This document shows positions 1-10,974 of a DNA stretch of 64,000 nucleotides, in pieces; the stretch's first letter is position 1; each line of letters opens with the position of its first letter. The stretch comes from Entoloma clypeatum (Eukaryota; Basidiomycota; Agaricomycetes; Agaricales; Entolomataceae). Made by a program: the position numbers and the translations under genes. The stretch is taken from contig OY751496.1 of NCBI GenBank assembly GCA_963565915.1, positions 3,286,001-3,350,000 of the forward strand. Direction: 5' to 3'. The notes under the pieces were generated by a model, which was given only the letters and a program-made list of their open reading frames with translations, had not been told where the DNA came from and did no database searches.

Positions 1-712
1 AAGGTCATGGTTATCAAGCGTGGACACCAGCGTAAAGGCCAGCCCGCAGTCATTGAGAATGTTCTGCCCAATCAAGATACAGTGAGTGGCCTCAGGATTG
101 AAGTCCGTTTCATGAACTATGATCCAAATGTGCCATTCCCAAAGGCGATCTTCAATTATAATGATGTGGTTGAATTTGAGTATGAGTTCCATCCAATATA
201 CATTCATCCTCTGATGCTAATTAATGATCCTTACTTTCAGCACCAAGCAAGAGCTATTCGAGTTCCAGTATCCACAAAGTCGCCTCTTCGACCCACTTTT
301 CCATGACCCACTTCCCCACGCCCAGCCCCCCCTACCCATCTTAATCATGAGCACCCCCATGCCTGAGCCTGGAGGCTCATCGTCCACCCCAGCTTGGGAT
401 CCATTGTTGCAGACTCCAGGTTGCTACTCCCGCCCCACAACACCCTCCACATCCGCGCCCACTCCCAATCATGATCTTCTTGATCCACATTTCTTGGGTG
501 TCAAAGTACAGGTGAAGGTTACTGGTGGCCAGTTCAACCTGTCATGGGTCTATGTTTCCAGCACCATGCATGACAGACAGCTGAAAATTATTTACATGGC
601 GAATCGAAGGATGCACATGTTGGACCCAGATTGGGTTTCTATCATCCATCTGAATGTGAAGCAGACTGACACTCTGCTTGTCATTCTCAAGGGGGGTTCG
701 GTGACCTTCTGA
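1..712 (+). CDS. Spt5-like gene, 3' part (KOW and CTR-like segments), partial and possibly broken
   Basis: The reading frame is open from base 1 to a stop at 304-306, then a second open frame covers 224-712. The first part contains a KOW-like stretch (KRGHQRKGQPAVIENVLP). The second has a Ser/Thr/Pro-rich segment with STPAWD followed by further TP motifs, resembling the C-terminal repeat of transcription elongation factor Spt5, then a segment resembling the last KOW domain (LLDPHFLGVKVQVKVTGGQF, later WVS and LLVILKG). Spt5 binds RNA polymerase II and controls elongation and pausing. Agaricomycetes often carry extra Spt5-like genes. The two frames could be joined by an intron, but no good GT-AG pair is visible around 180-330, so a frameshifted pseudogene is equally possible. 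The 5' part lies outside the window. The family call is inference from motifs. Confidence 0.5.
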
Positions 713-1499
713 ATTGCGGGGGAACACGGATAACAGTACCAAATCGAGTTTTGGCAATTACCTCTAGGCCGCAAGAAATCTTGCATTCTTTGAGTGCTGT
801 CTCAAGCTCAGAGGCGCTGATATGTGATTTATGGAATTTCCGAATGACTGCCCGAACGATGAGGATTGTCTAGACAGTATGTGTGTCATCAGCAAAACTG
901 TGACATAATCATTAGTGTTTTGAAGTCCAGTCTCAAGACCTAGAACTGGACCAGAACCAGACTGATAAAGACTGGTGAGAGACTGGACTGCAGTCTCAAG
1001 TTTCAGATTTTTGAGGATTGACCAGTCTCAGGTTCTTCAAATTTATCAAAGCTTCTATAAAATGTTTTGAAATATGTTATAAATGATATTTTGAAATAGT
1101 TTTAATAAATTGGAAAATGACCAGTTTAAACCAGTTTGAACCAGTCCTGGTTTACTTTTTTGAGAAAGGAAAGACTGGTTCACCAGTCTTTGACCAGTCC
1201 AGTCCTGTTTTCAGTTTTTTGGAGAAACCACTCAACCAGTCTTGGTTCTAGGTTCTTAATTTTTTGGGCAAAAAGCCGGACTGGACTGAACTTTCAAACA
1301 CTAGTAATCATAGAATTCTGAAAGAACTGTTTTGAAATATGGAATCCCACAGATATCCTTGAGCATGTTGCTGATGTGATGACAGATATCGGGGACATTG
1401 AATACAAATTTGAGGTTCATTTGAATCCGAGTCCTGGATCCATGAGTGTTGTTGGTCCTGTCTGAGACAATGGCTGCAAAATGAGTCAGCCCAATTGTG
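713..1499. other. Gene-free spacer with a cluster of CCAGT/ACTGG motifs
   Basis: No convincing gene. Between about 925 and 1290 the words CCAGTC, CCAGTT and their complement GACTGG occur more than a dozen times at irregular spacing on both strands. A short coding-looking frame of about 38 codons runs from about 1352 to 1465 and ends in TGA; its origin is not recognised. Confidence 0.5.
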
Positions 1500-1884
1500 T
1501 GTTACGGACTCTGCAGTATGAGGACCACGTCCAACTTGGCACCCTCTTATGAACTTACTATGTCTAATGTCTACTTTTGCAACCTTCGATTCCCAGTCTG
1601 ACTCACTACATTACTTCATCATCCCCTTTAGTATACTTTGCTCCTGCGCTAACTTGCTTTCCACAGTCAGCTTACTCACTGTACATAGCCTTCTGCAGTC
1701 GTCTTACTCATGCGCACTGCCTTCCGCAGTACTGACTCATCCGCTATCGCCTATAGTCAGTACCTATGTATATAAACCTCTTGTACTCTAGTAGATTCCT
1801 TAGATTTAGCAATCACATTGCTCTTCGCCTTTCCACTTCCTGCATACTCTGCCCGAACCTTGGAATGGTTTGTTAAGCATAACA
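1500..1884 (+). repeat. E1 5' LTR
   Basis: 385 bp, TG...CA with TGTTA/TAACA inverted ends. It holds TGACTCA-type words, a TATA-like tatataaac near 1769 and the AGATTTAGCAA word (1802-1812) that pairs with the primer-binding site just behind the LTR. It is similar to the 370-bp LTRs of E2 but distinct from them. Confidence 0.9.
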
Positions 1885-1886
1885 AG

Positions 1887-1897
1887 TTGCTAAATCT
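1887..1897 (+). other. E1 primer-binding site, self-priming type
   Basis: TTGCTAAATCT lies 2 nt after the LTR end and is the exact reverse complement of AGATTTAGCAA at 1802-1812 in the LTR, about 30 nt downstream of the TATA-like sequence. It therefore pairs with the predicted 5' end of the element's own RNA, as in Tf1/sushi-type elements, rather than with a tRNA 3' end (no TGG start). Confidence 0.75.
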
Positions 1898-2037
1898 CGT
1901 TAGGTTCGCCCAGAGCGAAGAGAGCAACTACCAGACAAGTCAAGACGTCGCGCTTCTTTGAAGACTTCACCAGTAACCCATTCGCCACACCACAAGCCCG
2001 ACAGGAGGAGCTAAGTCCTTGAGACAGTATCGATTTT

Positions 2038-2673
2038 ATGCTTATCCAGCAGTACATCGAATCGGAGATCCATCACATCCTACAGCAGGTGCTTGACAAA
2101 GAACTAGACAACGACGAGCATCGCCCCCACGGCGAGATAGCAGAGAGCATCCATCTTGCTCGGCAACACCAGATCGCGCGCTACAACGCCCAACAGAATG
2201 AACTCAAAAGCTTTCGCATTCAAGAAGGACCTCAGACAGGTCGGATCACAGAGATCAGAGAGTTTATCGGTGTCCAGACAACCGTTATCAGAAGATTGAT
2301 TAGGACGCTCACATCGAGACGTCCCAGAGCCACATCATCATGTCTTACTCGAAGCAGCAGATCTACGCCCACTTCACCACTGAAGAACAACAGACCGAGT
2401 ACAACCGCTGGGCACGAAACGAGAGACTTGACCCCTTCTCACGACCAACAGATGCGCAGGAACAGAGATTCCTTAGAGATTTACAGAGGAAATACTCTGA
2501 ATGTTTTGCCACCGATTCCGCCAACCAGTCCCCTGACGAATTTACTTTTGACTCCGCGCAGTCAGATATCGAACAGACGCCTAGAACAGGGACTCATTTT
2601 CAATCCTTACCTGTATCCCGAACCCCATCTTCATCCCAACAACCCGACCCCTCTTCTCCTCCGCAGACTCTAG
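2038..2673 (+). CDS. E1 ORFa, 211-aa frame upstream of and overlapping gag
   Basis: ATG at 2038 follows an open leader. The N-terminal half is rich in Glu, Gln and Arg with heptad-like spacing and looks like a coiled coil (YIESEIHHILQQVLDKELDN); the C-terminal half is basic and rich in Ser, Thr and Pro. From 2340 on it overlaps the gag frame, which is -1 relative to it. The same arrangement is kept in E2, where the ATG is ACG. It could be the N-terminal part of Gag joined by frameshifting, or a separate leader protein. No known domain is recognised. Confidence 0.5.
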   Translation: MLIQQYIESEIHHILQQVLDKELDNDEHRPHGEIAESIHLARQHQIARYNAQQNELKSFRIQEGPQTGRITEIREFIGVQTTVIRRLIRTLTSRRPRATSSCLTRSSRSTPTSPLKNNRPSTTAGHETRDLTPSHDQQMRRNRDSLEIYRGNTLNVLPPIPPTSPLTNLLLTPRSQISNRRLEQGLIFNPYLYPEPHLHPNNPTPLLLRRL

Positions 2674-2846
2674 ACATGGCAGAAGCTCCGGCTGTACAAA
2701 CAATGGATACATCCAAGATCATCAAGGATCCTGGGATGTTCAAGGACAGATACACCTTCAACGAGTGGTGGAAAGCCACCAAACTATACATCAGGTTCCA
2801 AAAGAGCCTCACAGACGATCAGAAGATTCTTGCGGTACTATCCCGC
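2340..2846 (+). pseudogene. gag: E1 gag, 5' part (split by E3)
   Basis: This frame opens after TAG (2301-2303) with ATG 2340 and encodes a Gag N-terminus that continues into WWKATKLYIRFQKSLTDDQK, matching E2 Gag closely. It is cut at TATCCCGC by the E3 insertion; the rest of gag resumes at 10975 after a CCGC target duplication. Gag would form the particle shell. The gene cannot make full-length protein because of the insertion and later stops. Confidence 0.85.
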
Positions 2847-3917
2847 TGATACGACCACTGTGCGGCTGTGCATGAAAATGCATAAATCCCACACTTTTAT
2901 CAATAAAAGAATATAATGTTGCTCCCATTAAACACATTCTATTGGAACTGATGGTACTACTGGCTACCTAGAGAGTCTACATACCACTGGACCACCTTTA
3001 GTCATGATCATGGGAACAGTCACATTCTGAGGGCTTAACCATAGACTTGACACAATAATTCTATTCTTAATGGATAAGACCATTGAGGGGACCCAACATT
3101 AATACCAATATTCTATGATCTATCACCCTATCCATTGACTATTACTATATATGGACAATCGGAGGCATGGGGGATTTATTATCTCGAACGCGACGCACTG
3201 TACCGAACGCATCACAGAACAAGGCGGCCGATCACTGATGCCGTGATGCCGAGCCATGTGAACTTACCGGAAATAGAATGCACCCTGGAAACGGGGTCGT
3301 TGATCGCTTTTGATGGACAGGATCCGGTCCTGACACTTCGGACCCTTGATCGATGGCAACCGGGGATTTGATCGTCCCGATCAATATTGATGCGGCGCTC
3401 TAGAATGCTCGCGCGTGGACGCATTGACAACACTCCGCTCCGCTAGGGTCCGTAACCCTCTCGACGAATGGAAAACTTATGGAAATAACATATACCAAGC
3501 TTCGGAAGGCTATTAAATTAGTTACCTATTTGATTTTGGACATTTACTTGTGATAAACTTTATTTATTTTTGAATGCTCTCTGTGTATAAAGGCCCGTAG
3601 TTTCCTGCCATGTACAGTAGATTAGAACGAGGCCCCCTCTTCTGTCTCTTAGCTCCATGCGCTCAGTGAACCGTCTCCGTGACAAAAATCCAATTCCTTA
3701 ATTTTATATTATTGAATTACACTCAGAATATCGACGCGCGCTCGCGAGTTGACATTCTACAAAGGCAAACGAACCAAACCTACTTACGAAATAAGTGGTT
3801 CTTTCCCACCACCCCTAGAACTATTTGTTGAGAGTGTTGTTGGGTGTTTGAGGTGTTTGTAGAGCTCTGACCAGAGTCTCTCGCATTTTTCGGCGCTCGT
3901 CACAAACTCGCTTTTCA
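2847..3917 (+). repeat. E3 5' LTR
   Basis: 1071 bp, TGATACGACC...CGCTTTTCA with TGA/TCA ends. A TATA-like tgtataaagg lies near 3585, upstream of the likely transcript start. A 78-codon frame at 3135-3371 is repeated unchanged in the other LTR, but it is most likely a chance frame. Confidence 0.95.
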
Positions 3918-3919
3918 TC

Positions 3920-3937
3920 TGGAGCCCACCGCAAGGG
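3920..3937 (+). other. E3 primer-binding site candidate
   Basis: TGGAGCCCACCGC starts 2 nt after the 5' LTR. A TGG start fits pairing with a tRNA ending in CCA, unlike the self-primed E1 and E2. The tRNA was not identified. Confidence 0.5.
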
Positions 3938-4266
3938 GTGGTTTCATAGTAGTTCAAACTGTTTGCCCCCCCCGACTTCCGTTCTTGAAGTTGTGCCCAC
4001 CCCGCCCCATAATCGTGCTTTGTCGTTTGAGACGCGAAGTGCCCTCCGTCGGTTGATATCTCGACCATAATTTTTCGCCTAAAGGACATGGAACCTTAGC
4101 CCAAGAATCTTCTCGATTCAAAGGCCGGAAACGCACCCTTGACCCAAATAAAGGAATATCTGGAATATTCTGAACCCACACCGTCGAACCAAGTTCCTGT
4201 TCAATTACAAATAAAACCCCCCCCTTCGAGTTCGTTCCGCGGACTTAGAACCAAACCCTCATCGAC

Positions 4267-5679
4267 ATGACCAAAAGCCGTCGTGTTGACAAGCCCCATA
4301 TACCCCTTGCACCCGAACTGGCACCTAATAAACCTGGTGAAAGTTCAAACTCGAAGTCAGCGTTGCCCCCGCTTACTCCATTACCCGAAACACCTGAACC
4401 AGACCTTGAACGAGAAAGGGACACTGTCGAAATGTCGCCAGACTCTAAGAAAGGCATGCCCAATAGACGAGATACCAAGGCGCTGTTCTTTGATAGGAAT
4501 CGGCCCGAGGAATTACTTCGTTATATTGAGGACGTCGCGAAAGAGTTGATACGTGCCAGTGTCTCGAATGACCAAGAAAGGAAGGATTGGCTAAGATATT
4601 ATGCTGATCAGCGTAGTGCAGATGAATGGACTGTCTTAGACGCTTACCCGTCAGAAGGTGGTTCCTTCGAAGACTTCACGGAGGAATTGATCAGTCACTA
4701 CCCCGAAGCGACCGATAGTCTCGAGGGATCGATCGTGCGCCTTGACAGGTTGTGTGCTAAGTCAACTCCGTTATCGAATGAGAATCTGTCTGTAATGTTG
4801 GAGTTCATCAGAGGATTTAAATTTGAGGGACGAAAGCTCTTACGTGGAGGCTGTATCTCGAATCGAGAAATCGTTGCCAAGTTTTTGAACTGTCTTGACC
4901 CCGAATTGAAAAGGACCGTGACGTGGCAGATGTCGCAGAAGTCTTTGAAGGACGTTAGTTCAACTGGCAAAGAGCCGGAAAGAAATCCGCGTCACCATAC
5001 AGACCCAATTGATTTCGAGACCTTGCTCAAAGTCTCGGAGGACTTGGTACGATCAGCTGATAGTTACCGTACCGTTACCGTGGCTGGTACTTCTGGAATG
5101 GCTGTTAGGTCTACCAATTTGAATAGAATGAGCTTACCGAGACCCATGGAGTCTGCTACCTCTTTTGACCGGGTGGTGCAGCTCCTCGAGGATCTAAATG
5201 AATCGATGGCTAAGATGACAGACGTACTTGTCAACATGTCTAAGGAAAATAGTCAGCGACACGAAGAAACGGTTAGATCAATTGAAACGATCCATACCTT
5301 GTTGAATTCGCGGCACAAAGACGAGGCTGGTACTAGGACCAACCGACCGAGTCTAACATCCGTCCGCAAATGCTACTATTGCTGGAGTGTTGGACATTTT
5401 GTCGCCGGCTGTCAATTCCTAGCTGCCGACAGAGCTGAAGGAAAAATCGAGACTTACGGCAAAGAACAAACGTGGATGAAAAAGGTTTTCCAAGGGAACC
5501 TTTCCACTTGTCACCGAAAGATCGTGTGGATAGGCTCTGGAAAGACCGAAAGCAGTTCGTCATCGAAAATCTTCCCGATGACGGTATTATCACGCTGCAA
5601 TCCAACCGGAACTTACCAGACCAGCACCAGGAGGGGTTCTTCATCGAGAACCTCCCCGAAGATGGAATCGTGGACCTAG
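4267..5679 (+). CDS. gag: E3 Gag, main frame
   Basis: ATG 4267, 470 codons. Residues 1-60 are Pro-rich and low-complexity. From about 75 to 260 comes a helical capsid-like region (for example RPEELLRYIEDVAKELI, EELISHYPEA, EFIRGFKFEGRKL). Near residue 370 is a CCHC zinc knuckle, CYYCWSVGHFVAGC, typical of nucleocapsid. After the knuckle the Gag-like sequence continues in the -1 frame (from about 5475), so the last 65 residues in this frame are probably not native. The switch is at TGGATGAAAAAGG: either an indel or a programmed -1 frameshift on the A run. Gag would coat and package the RNA. Confidence 0.8.
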   Translation: MTKSRRVDKPHIPLAPELAPNKPGESSNSKSALPPLTPLPETPEPDLERERDTVEMSPDSKKGMPNRRDTKALFFDRNRPEELLRYIEDVAKELIRASVSNDQERKDWLRYYADQRSADEWTVLDAYPSEGGSFEDFTEELISHYPEATDSLEGSIVRLDRLCAKSTPLSNENLSVMLEFIRGFKFEGRKLLRGGCISNREIVAKFLNCLDPELKRTVTWQMSQKSLKDVSSTGKEPERNPRHHTDPIDFETLLKVSEDLVRSADSYRTVTVAGTSGMAVRSTNLNRMSLPRPMESATSFDRVVQLLEDLNESMAKMTDVLVNMSKENSQRHEETVRSIETIHTLLNSRHKDEAGTRTNRPSLTSVRKCYYCWSVGHFVAGCQFLAADRAEGKIETYGKEQTWMKKVFQGNLSTCHRKIVWIGSGKTESSSSSKIFPMTVLSRCNPTGTYQTSTRRGSSSRTSPKMESWT

Positions 5680-6119
5680 CCCCGAACGGCCTGGTCACAC
5701 TTCAATCGAATCGGAATATACGAGATCGGCAATGGAATAACCAGGGCCAGTTCTTCATCGAGAACCCCCCCGACGATGACATCGTGGATCTTATGCCTGA
5801 CGGCATAGTTACCCTTCAGCGGCCAATATTCAATTCAAATGTACAAGATAAGCAAGACAAACTTATCTCGGAGTTGCAGGAAAAGACTAGACGCGCGGCT
5901 GATGAACGCGACATGTGGAAAGCGGTGGCTACAACTGGACAAGTGGACATGTCAGTACCAGTCAACCCACAAATCCTGCATAGCGTACCTCAACCGGCCA
6001 TTCAGCCCCTACCAATGACAGTTGATTTGAAATCTATGGAGTTCATGACAATGTTAGCCAGAATGATGAACCTTTCGACTCAGGAAAGTGTCGAGAAGGC
6101 CTTACAAGGATCTCAATAA
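5472..6119 (+). CDS. E3 Gag C-terminal continuation in -1 frame, with internal repeats
   Basis: This frame opens near 5472 without an ATG and overlaps the Gag frame by 208 nt. DEKGFPREPFHLSPKDRVDRL continues the usual post-knuckle sequence of fungal Gags. It then has three imperfect repeats of the type FIENLPDDGIITLQSNRN, a charged coiled-coil-like stretch (SELQEKTRRAADERDMWKAV) and a Met-rich end. It ends in TAA at 6117-6119. Translation needs a -1 shift from Gag, or the frame is separated by a mutation. No protease or polymerase motif follows. Confidence 0.65.
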   Translation: MDEKGFPREPFHLSPKDRVDRLWKDRKQFVIENLPDDGIITLQSNRNLPDQHQEGFFIENLPEDGIVDLAPNGLVTLQSNRNIRDRQWNNQGQFFIENPPDDDIVDLMPDGIVTLQRPIFNSNVQDKQDKLISELQEKTRRAADERDMWKAVATTGQVDMSVPVNPQILHSVPQPAIQPLPMTVDLKSMEFMTMLARMMNLSTQESVEKALQGSQ

Positions 6120-9025
6120 TCGCGACCCTCGCTCTATGAAATGAGTCGGATGGCGATGTTGGACATGTACCTGTAGGAAACTTAGAAAAATCGAATTAAA
6201 AAGCTCATCGGAAAAGAACGGACCAAGACGGACTTAGACAGGTTCGTCAAGGAACCAATTGAACTGGCACTCGGAATTAATGAAATCAAAGGCACGAACC
6301 ACGCAGCTAGTCTTGAGGACTCAGTAGTGCGTTGAGATTTGGCCTATACCAAGCAAACCATCTCGAACTTGCAGCCGAGATGTCTCCGCTAAAGGGAAAA
6401 TTGAACAACCAAGTCTGGAGGATTTGAACATAGAATCCGAAGGGACTGGAAAGCCTCAACTGGACATCTAATTTGAGAACATTAGACACGATCAACTGGA
6501 CGATAATGATACATACCTCGACAATGAGCCAGACTTGAATCAGTTATAAGGCAGTAGACCGGAAGCCATACCTTGGCATCCTGGCCCTGGATCTTAGCTC
6601 ACCGCAGATCGTATGGATGAAAATGTACATTGTGACTACAGGATACGAAATATCTGTAACTACAGGTACTACTATTATCTACGAAATAGATCGCCAATGT
6701 TTCCACTCCGAACCTTCAAAAGAATAGACCTGTGGGGCAAGGAACGATTGAGCGTTTCGCCTCAAAAGTCAACGAAATTTGACAAGGCTTACCGTTCGTG
6801 CTGATGACGTGGCGCCGAAAGCCCACTCATTACCGTAAAGGCCTTCACGATGGAAAGGCTAGACCGATCGCGCCTGACCTGCTGGAACGACGAGAGGGAC
6901 ACTCTGGTGTCTTGAAATGCCAAAGACATCGCCAGTTGATTCTGATGATGGACTAGCGACGAATTCAGTTTGATTGTTTCAGCGCCGCATAGAAAAGGGT
7001 TGAACCCACCTTGCGATTATTGAAATTACATCGCACAGGGCCCGTCGTGTTGTTCTTGATTGAATACTGACTGTGGAACTGAACTGTGAATTAGAAGTTA
7101 CGAATAAGGTGTAATTTCACCGAGTTGCGCACCTGGTTCTCCGAAAAAGCGAAGTCTATGATGTGGACCAGCGGAGACAGCTTTACTGACCACTGTAAAT
7201 AGAATGGAACATTGGAACGTTTTCGTGATAAAGGCAAAGAGAAAGACGCACCCTAATTGCCTTAGAAGACGCGGTGACGTGACACTGAAGGCCTTCGTCT
7301 CATGGCAAAAGACTTGACACAAAAGGGCGACTAGCCCAACGTTCCCAGCTTGTCAGAGGAAATCCCCTCGTGAAAACCCTGTCCTTGAGACCCTTTAGCA
7401 GGAACGTCGCTCGTTTGATTCGGTAACGCTGGACTAGCGTTTATGCTAAGCTTGACAGCTTATCAACGAAGGAACGGACTCACCTCACGAATCTGAGTGG
7501 AGATCTAACATGTACGGACCATTCCTCAATGTTCTGGAATGAACATTGACGGTAAACATGAACTATGGAACAAAAATGAGCATGAGGGTGAGATTTGATC
7601 GAAAGTACGCACCTGCTCAACCAACGAGGCAAGGACTGAAACCTAGCCAAGTCGAAGACACCCTCGTCAACCTATGAATCCACCAAACGTGTTCCGTCGC
7701 GGGGAGTACTACTCTGGCGAGGATTGACTGACCCGTACCGCACTGGGAGTACTACTCCGAGTGGGTCGTCTTGTGAAATAAAATAGCGAATGCGAAAAGG
7801 ACGACGTCCGTGGCTACTCCAGTGTACAACGCCTACGCAGCCATCCTGAATGAGAACGAGCTGTTAGATTTGACTCTGGAACGGACGATAAGGCAGACGT
7901 ACCTTACTCGCCCTCTCAAAACACCGCGTGTTGCCGCGAAGGTGACACGCCTCATATGCGAGCAGACCGTAGCTTGTTCTACCTTCTGCAACGACCCGAA
8001 AGGATCGCCCACCGCCCCACAGTTGAAATGAGACGTTCGTACTTATTGACGTCCCTAGGATGCTGGAAATTGTTTGTGAACTGAAAATGACTATGATTGG
8101 ATGTAAGGACAACGTACCTGGTCTTGAGGACTTTGGTACTGTCGCCGTTTGGCCGAAAACGAAGCAAACAGTTTGCCGAATTGAATGTGACAGGCGGTGA
8201 TACATGTACAATGAACATACCTGGTCGTAAGGACTTGATGGTGTCCCGGTTCTGCCCGTACCAAGCAGCGCCTCTCGAACTGGTAGCCTCTGCCGAGTCA
8301 TCCCTGTCAGATAAACATTCAGAGGAGCTTACCTGGCCTCTCTGCCTCGAAACAAAACCCTAGAATTGTTATTGAAAGCATCCCCGCACCTTGATTGGCT
8401 GCCATTAAACGGAGGGCGACAAGTGAACAAAAGGATGGCATACCTCGTCTGGTAGACAGTAAACGTGTGTCCGCCGTGCTTCGTATCGCGCAGAACGAGC
8501 TGGACTTGCAACCGGAGATGCTCAGTAGACGTGGACTTGAAATGCATGGAGTTCGAGCTTGACGTGCTGGAACGCTATGACTCGGAGAGTCAGATCTTCT
8601 TGCCTGGGGAGGGAGGAGTGTGATTACACACCTTGTCTTGCCCTGTCTTGCCCCTCTGAGATTGACAAAGTCTTACCGCCGGATCGATTGTCGGGTACTT
8701 GGTGATTGACAACGCCTGAGCTCGATTTCGGTCTATCGCCGGCTCGCGAACGGCTGGACTTGGCCTGAGATTTTGCGATTTTGACCGAACGGTGTTGAAC
8801 AACATCGAGACAGTTGAAGATCGTACCGTTCCAATGTAACAGGCGTGCACTGGACGAAAATTTCTTGATCTTGATATGGACAAACGAAACCATACCGGAA
8901 CGAACGGGAACGACCGACACCAGGTCGGGCCATCAGGAAAGACAGCATGTCTTTCCTGAATCCAGAATCCAAAACCGGACGGGGTCGGTGAAGCCGACGA
9001 TCGTGTTGAACAAACGATCTATGCA

Positions 9026-9058
<33 letters not shown>

Positions 9059-9903
9059 AAAACCAGCGTACCCGTAAGGTTGCATTGATGCAATGCAAAG
9101 ACCCACCGGCTACCGAAATTGACCCACGCCAACGCTCTGGTCCCTACCCGGCGCGTCGGCCCTGAATCTGAAACGGCTCGCTCGAATGGTCTTGACAATC
9201 CGTTGTTCGAAATCTGCATGGACCTGGAAAGGTTCAAATGAATTAAATGAATAGAATGAAAGAAGACCCGACTTACCCACTGTGTCGAACGAAACTCGAC
9301 GAAGTGAGAGACGGAAGCAAAAGAGACCAAGGACAAAGTCCCACGCACCGCGCATTGTTGATTGAGAGCATTCGCGCGGCGGCTCGGAATTCGGAAATGA
9401 AACATGCTGAGTGGAAATGGACTTGACGTCCGGTGTCGAAGTCTTGAGGACTTCAATTAAATGGAATAAAACAGAATGAAACAGGACTCACCTGAGGATG
9501 TCGAACGGATCCCGACGGAGTGAGCAACGAGGACGGAAGCACTCACCGCTCATTGTTGATACCGTGACCGAATCAACGGATGACCAATTGATCACCTGAT
9601 GCACGCGACTTAAATGAGTTGCTACAAACGGAACCGTGAGAACTGGCGTCAAGCGTAGTAAACACCGGGCCACTCACACATGCTCGACTGAAGGCAGAGC
9701 TGTTGCAGCTCTCCGATGGTCCGCACTGTCACTGGATGCAAAGAGAGTACCCCGCCGTTTGCTCGTCCATTAACCCGGACTAGTAAATAAAAAGGGAAAA
9801 ATGCGAAATAAACTTAAAAGATTTTGACGAAATAATGAACCTGTTGACCCGAAAACAGTCCACCCTGATGATTGGGGACAATCTGTTTTTAGTGTGGGGG
9901 AGA
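6120..9903 (+). other. E3 internal non-coding region
   Basis: About 3.8 kb with stops in all frames and no retrotransposon enzyme motif. It has a mosaic look: words such as CTTGAGGAC recur, and a segment near 9250-9320 is imperfectly repeated near 9470-9540 (tgtcgaacg...cgacg-agtgag). A run of 30 A sits at 9027-9056. The region ends in a polypurine tract, GGGGGAGA (9896-9903), directly before the 3' LTR. Its role, if any, may be packaging or spacing; that is inference. Confidence 0.6.
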
Positions 9904-10974
9904 TGATACGACCGCTGTGCGGCTGTGCATGAAAATGCATAAATCCCACACTTTTATCAATAAAAGAATATAATGTTGCTCCCATTAAACACATTCTATT
10001 GGAACTGATGGTACTACTGGCTACCTAGAGAGTCTACATACCACTGGACCACCTTTAGTCATGATCATGGGAACAGTCACATTCTGAGGGCTTAACCATA
10101 GACTTGACACAATAATTCTATTCTTAATGGATAAGACCATTGAGGGGACCCAACATTAATACCAATATTCTATGATCTATCACCCTATCCATTGACTATT
10201 ACTATATATGGACAATCGGAGGCATGGGGGATTTATTATCTCGAACGCGACGCACTGTACCGAACGCATCACAGAACAAGGCGGCCGATCACTGATGCCG
10301 TGATGCCGAGCCATGTGAACTTACCGGAAATAGAATGCACCCTGGAAACGGGGTCGTTGATCGCTTTTGATGGACAGGATCCGGTCCTGACACTTCGGAC
10401 CCTTGATCGATGGCAACCGGGGATTTGATCGTCCCGATCAATATTGATGCGGCGCTCTAGAATGCTCGCGCGTGGACGCATTGACAACACTCCGCTCCGC
10501 TAGGGTCCGTAACCCTCTCGACGAATGGAAAACTTATGGAAATAACATATACCAAGCTTCGGAAGGCTATTAAATTAGTTACCTATTTGATTTTGGACAT
10601 TTACTTGTGATAAACTTTATTTATTTTTGAATGCTCTCTGTGTATAAAGGCCCGTAGTTTCCTGCCATGTACAGTAGATTAGAACGAGGCCCCCTCTTCT
10701 GTCTCTTAGCTCCATGCGCTCAGTGAACCGTCTCCGTGACAAAAATCCAATTCCTTAATTTTATATTATTGAATTACACTCAGAATATCGACGCGCGCTC
10801 GCGAGTTGACATTCTACAAAGGCAAACGAACCAAACCTACTTACGAAATAAGTGGTTCTTTCCCACCACCCCTAGAACTATTTGTTGAGAGTGTTGTTGG
10901 GTGTTTGAGGTGTTTGTAGAGCTCTGACCAGAGTCTCTCGCATTTTTCGGCGCTCGTCACAAACTCGCTTTTCA
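9904..10974 (+). repeat. E3 3' LTR
   Basis: 1071 bp, the same as the 5' LTR except G at 9914 (A at 2857) as far as could be compared by eye. It is followed by the CCGC target duplication. Confidence 0.95.

Larger units (their letters stand above)
2847..10974 (+). mobile_element. E3: young gag-only LTR retrotransposon (TR-GAG/LARD-like)
   Basis: 8128 bp, with 1071-bp LTRs at 2847-3917 and 9904-10974 in direct orientation and CCGC duplicated on both sides (2843-2846, 10975-10978). The insertion lies in the gag gene of E1. The only difference I see between the LTRs is A2857 against G9914, so the insertion is recent. The 5986-bp internal part codes for a Gag with a CCHC knuckle and then 3.8 kb without reverse transcriptase, RNase H or integrase. 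It must therefore be mobilised in trans by another element. The family differs from E1/E2: different LTR, different Gag, and a TGG-type primer site. Confidence 0.92.

Noticed and set aside
3135..3371. 78-aa frame in each E3 LTR (also 10192-10428)
   Set aside because: It is duplicated only because the LTRs are copies; no domain, and the reverse strand is open as well, so a chance frame is more likely.
6613..8883. Small frames in the E3 internal region as possible pol fragments
   Set aside because: None shows RT, RNase H, protease or integrase motifs on either strand.
9019..9456. 145-aa minus frame ending in a poly-Phe run
   Set aside because: The Phe run is the translation of the A30 tract; no gene features.
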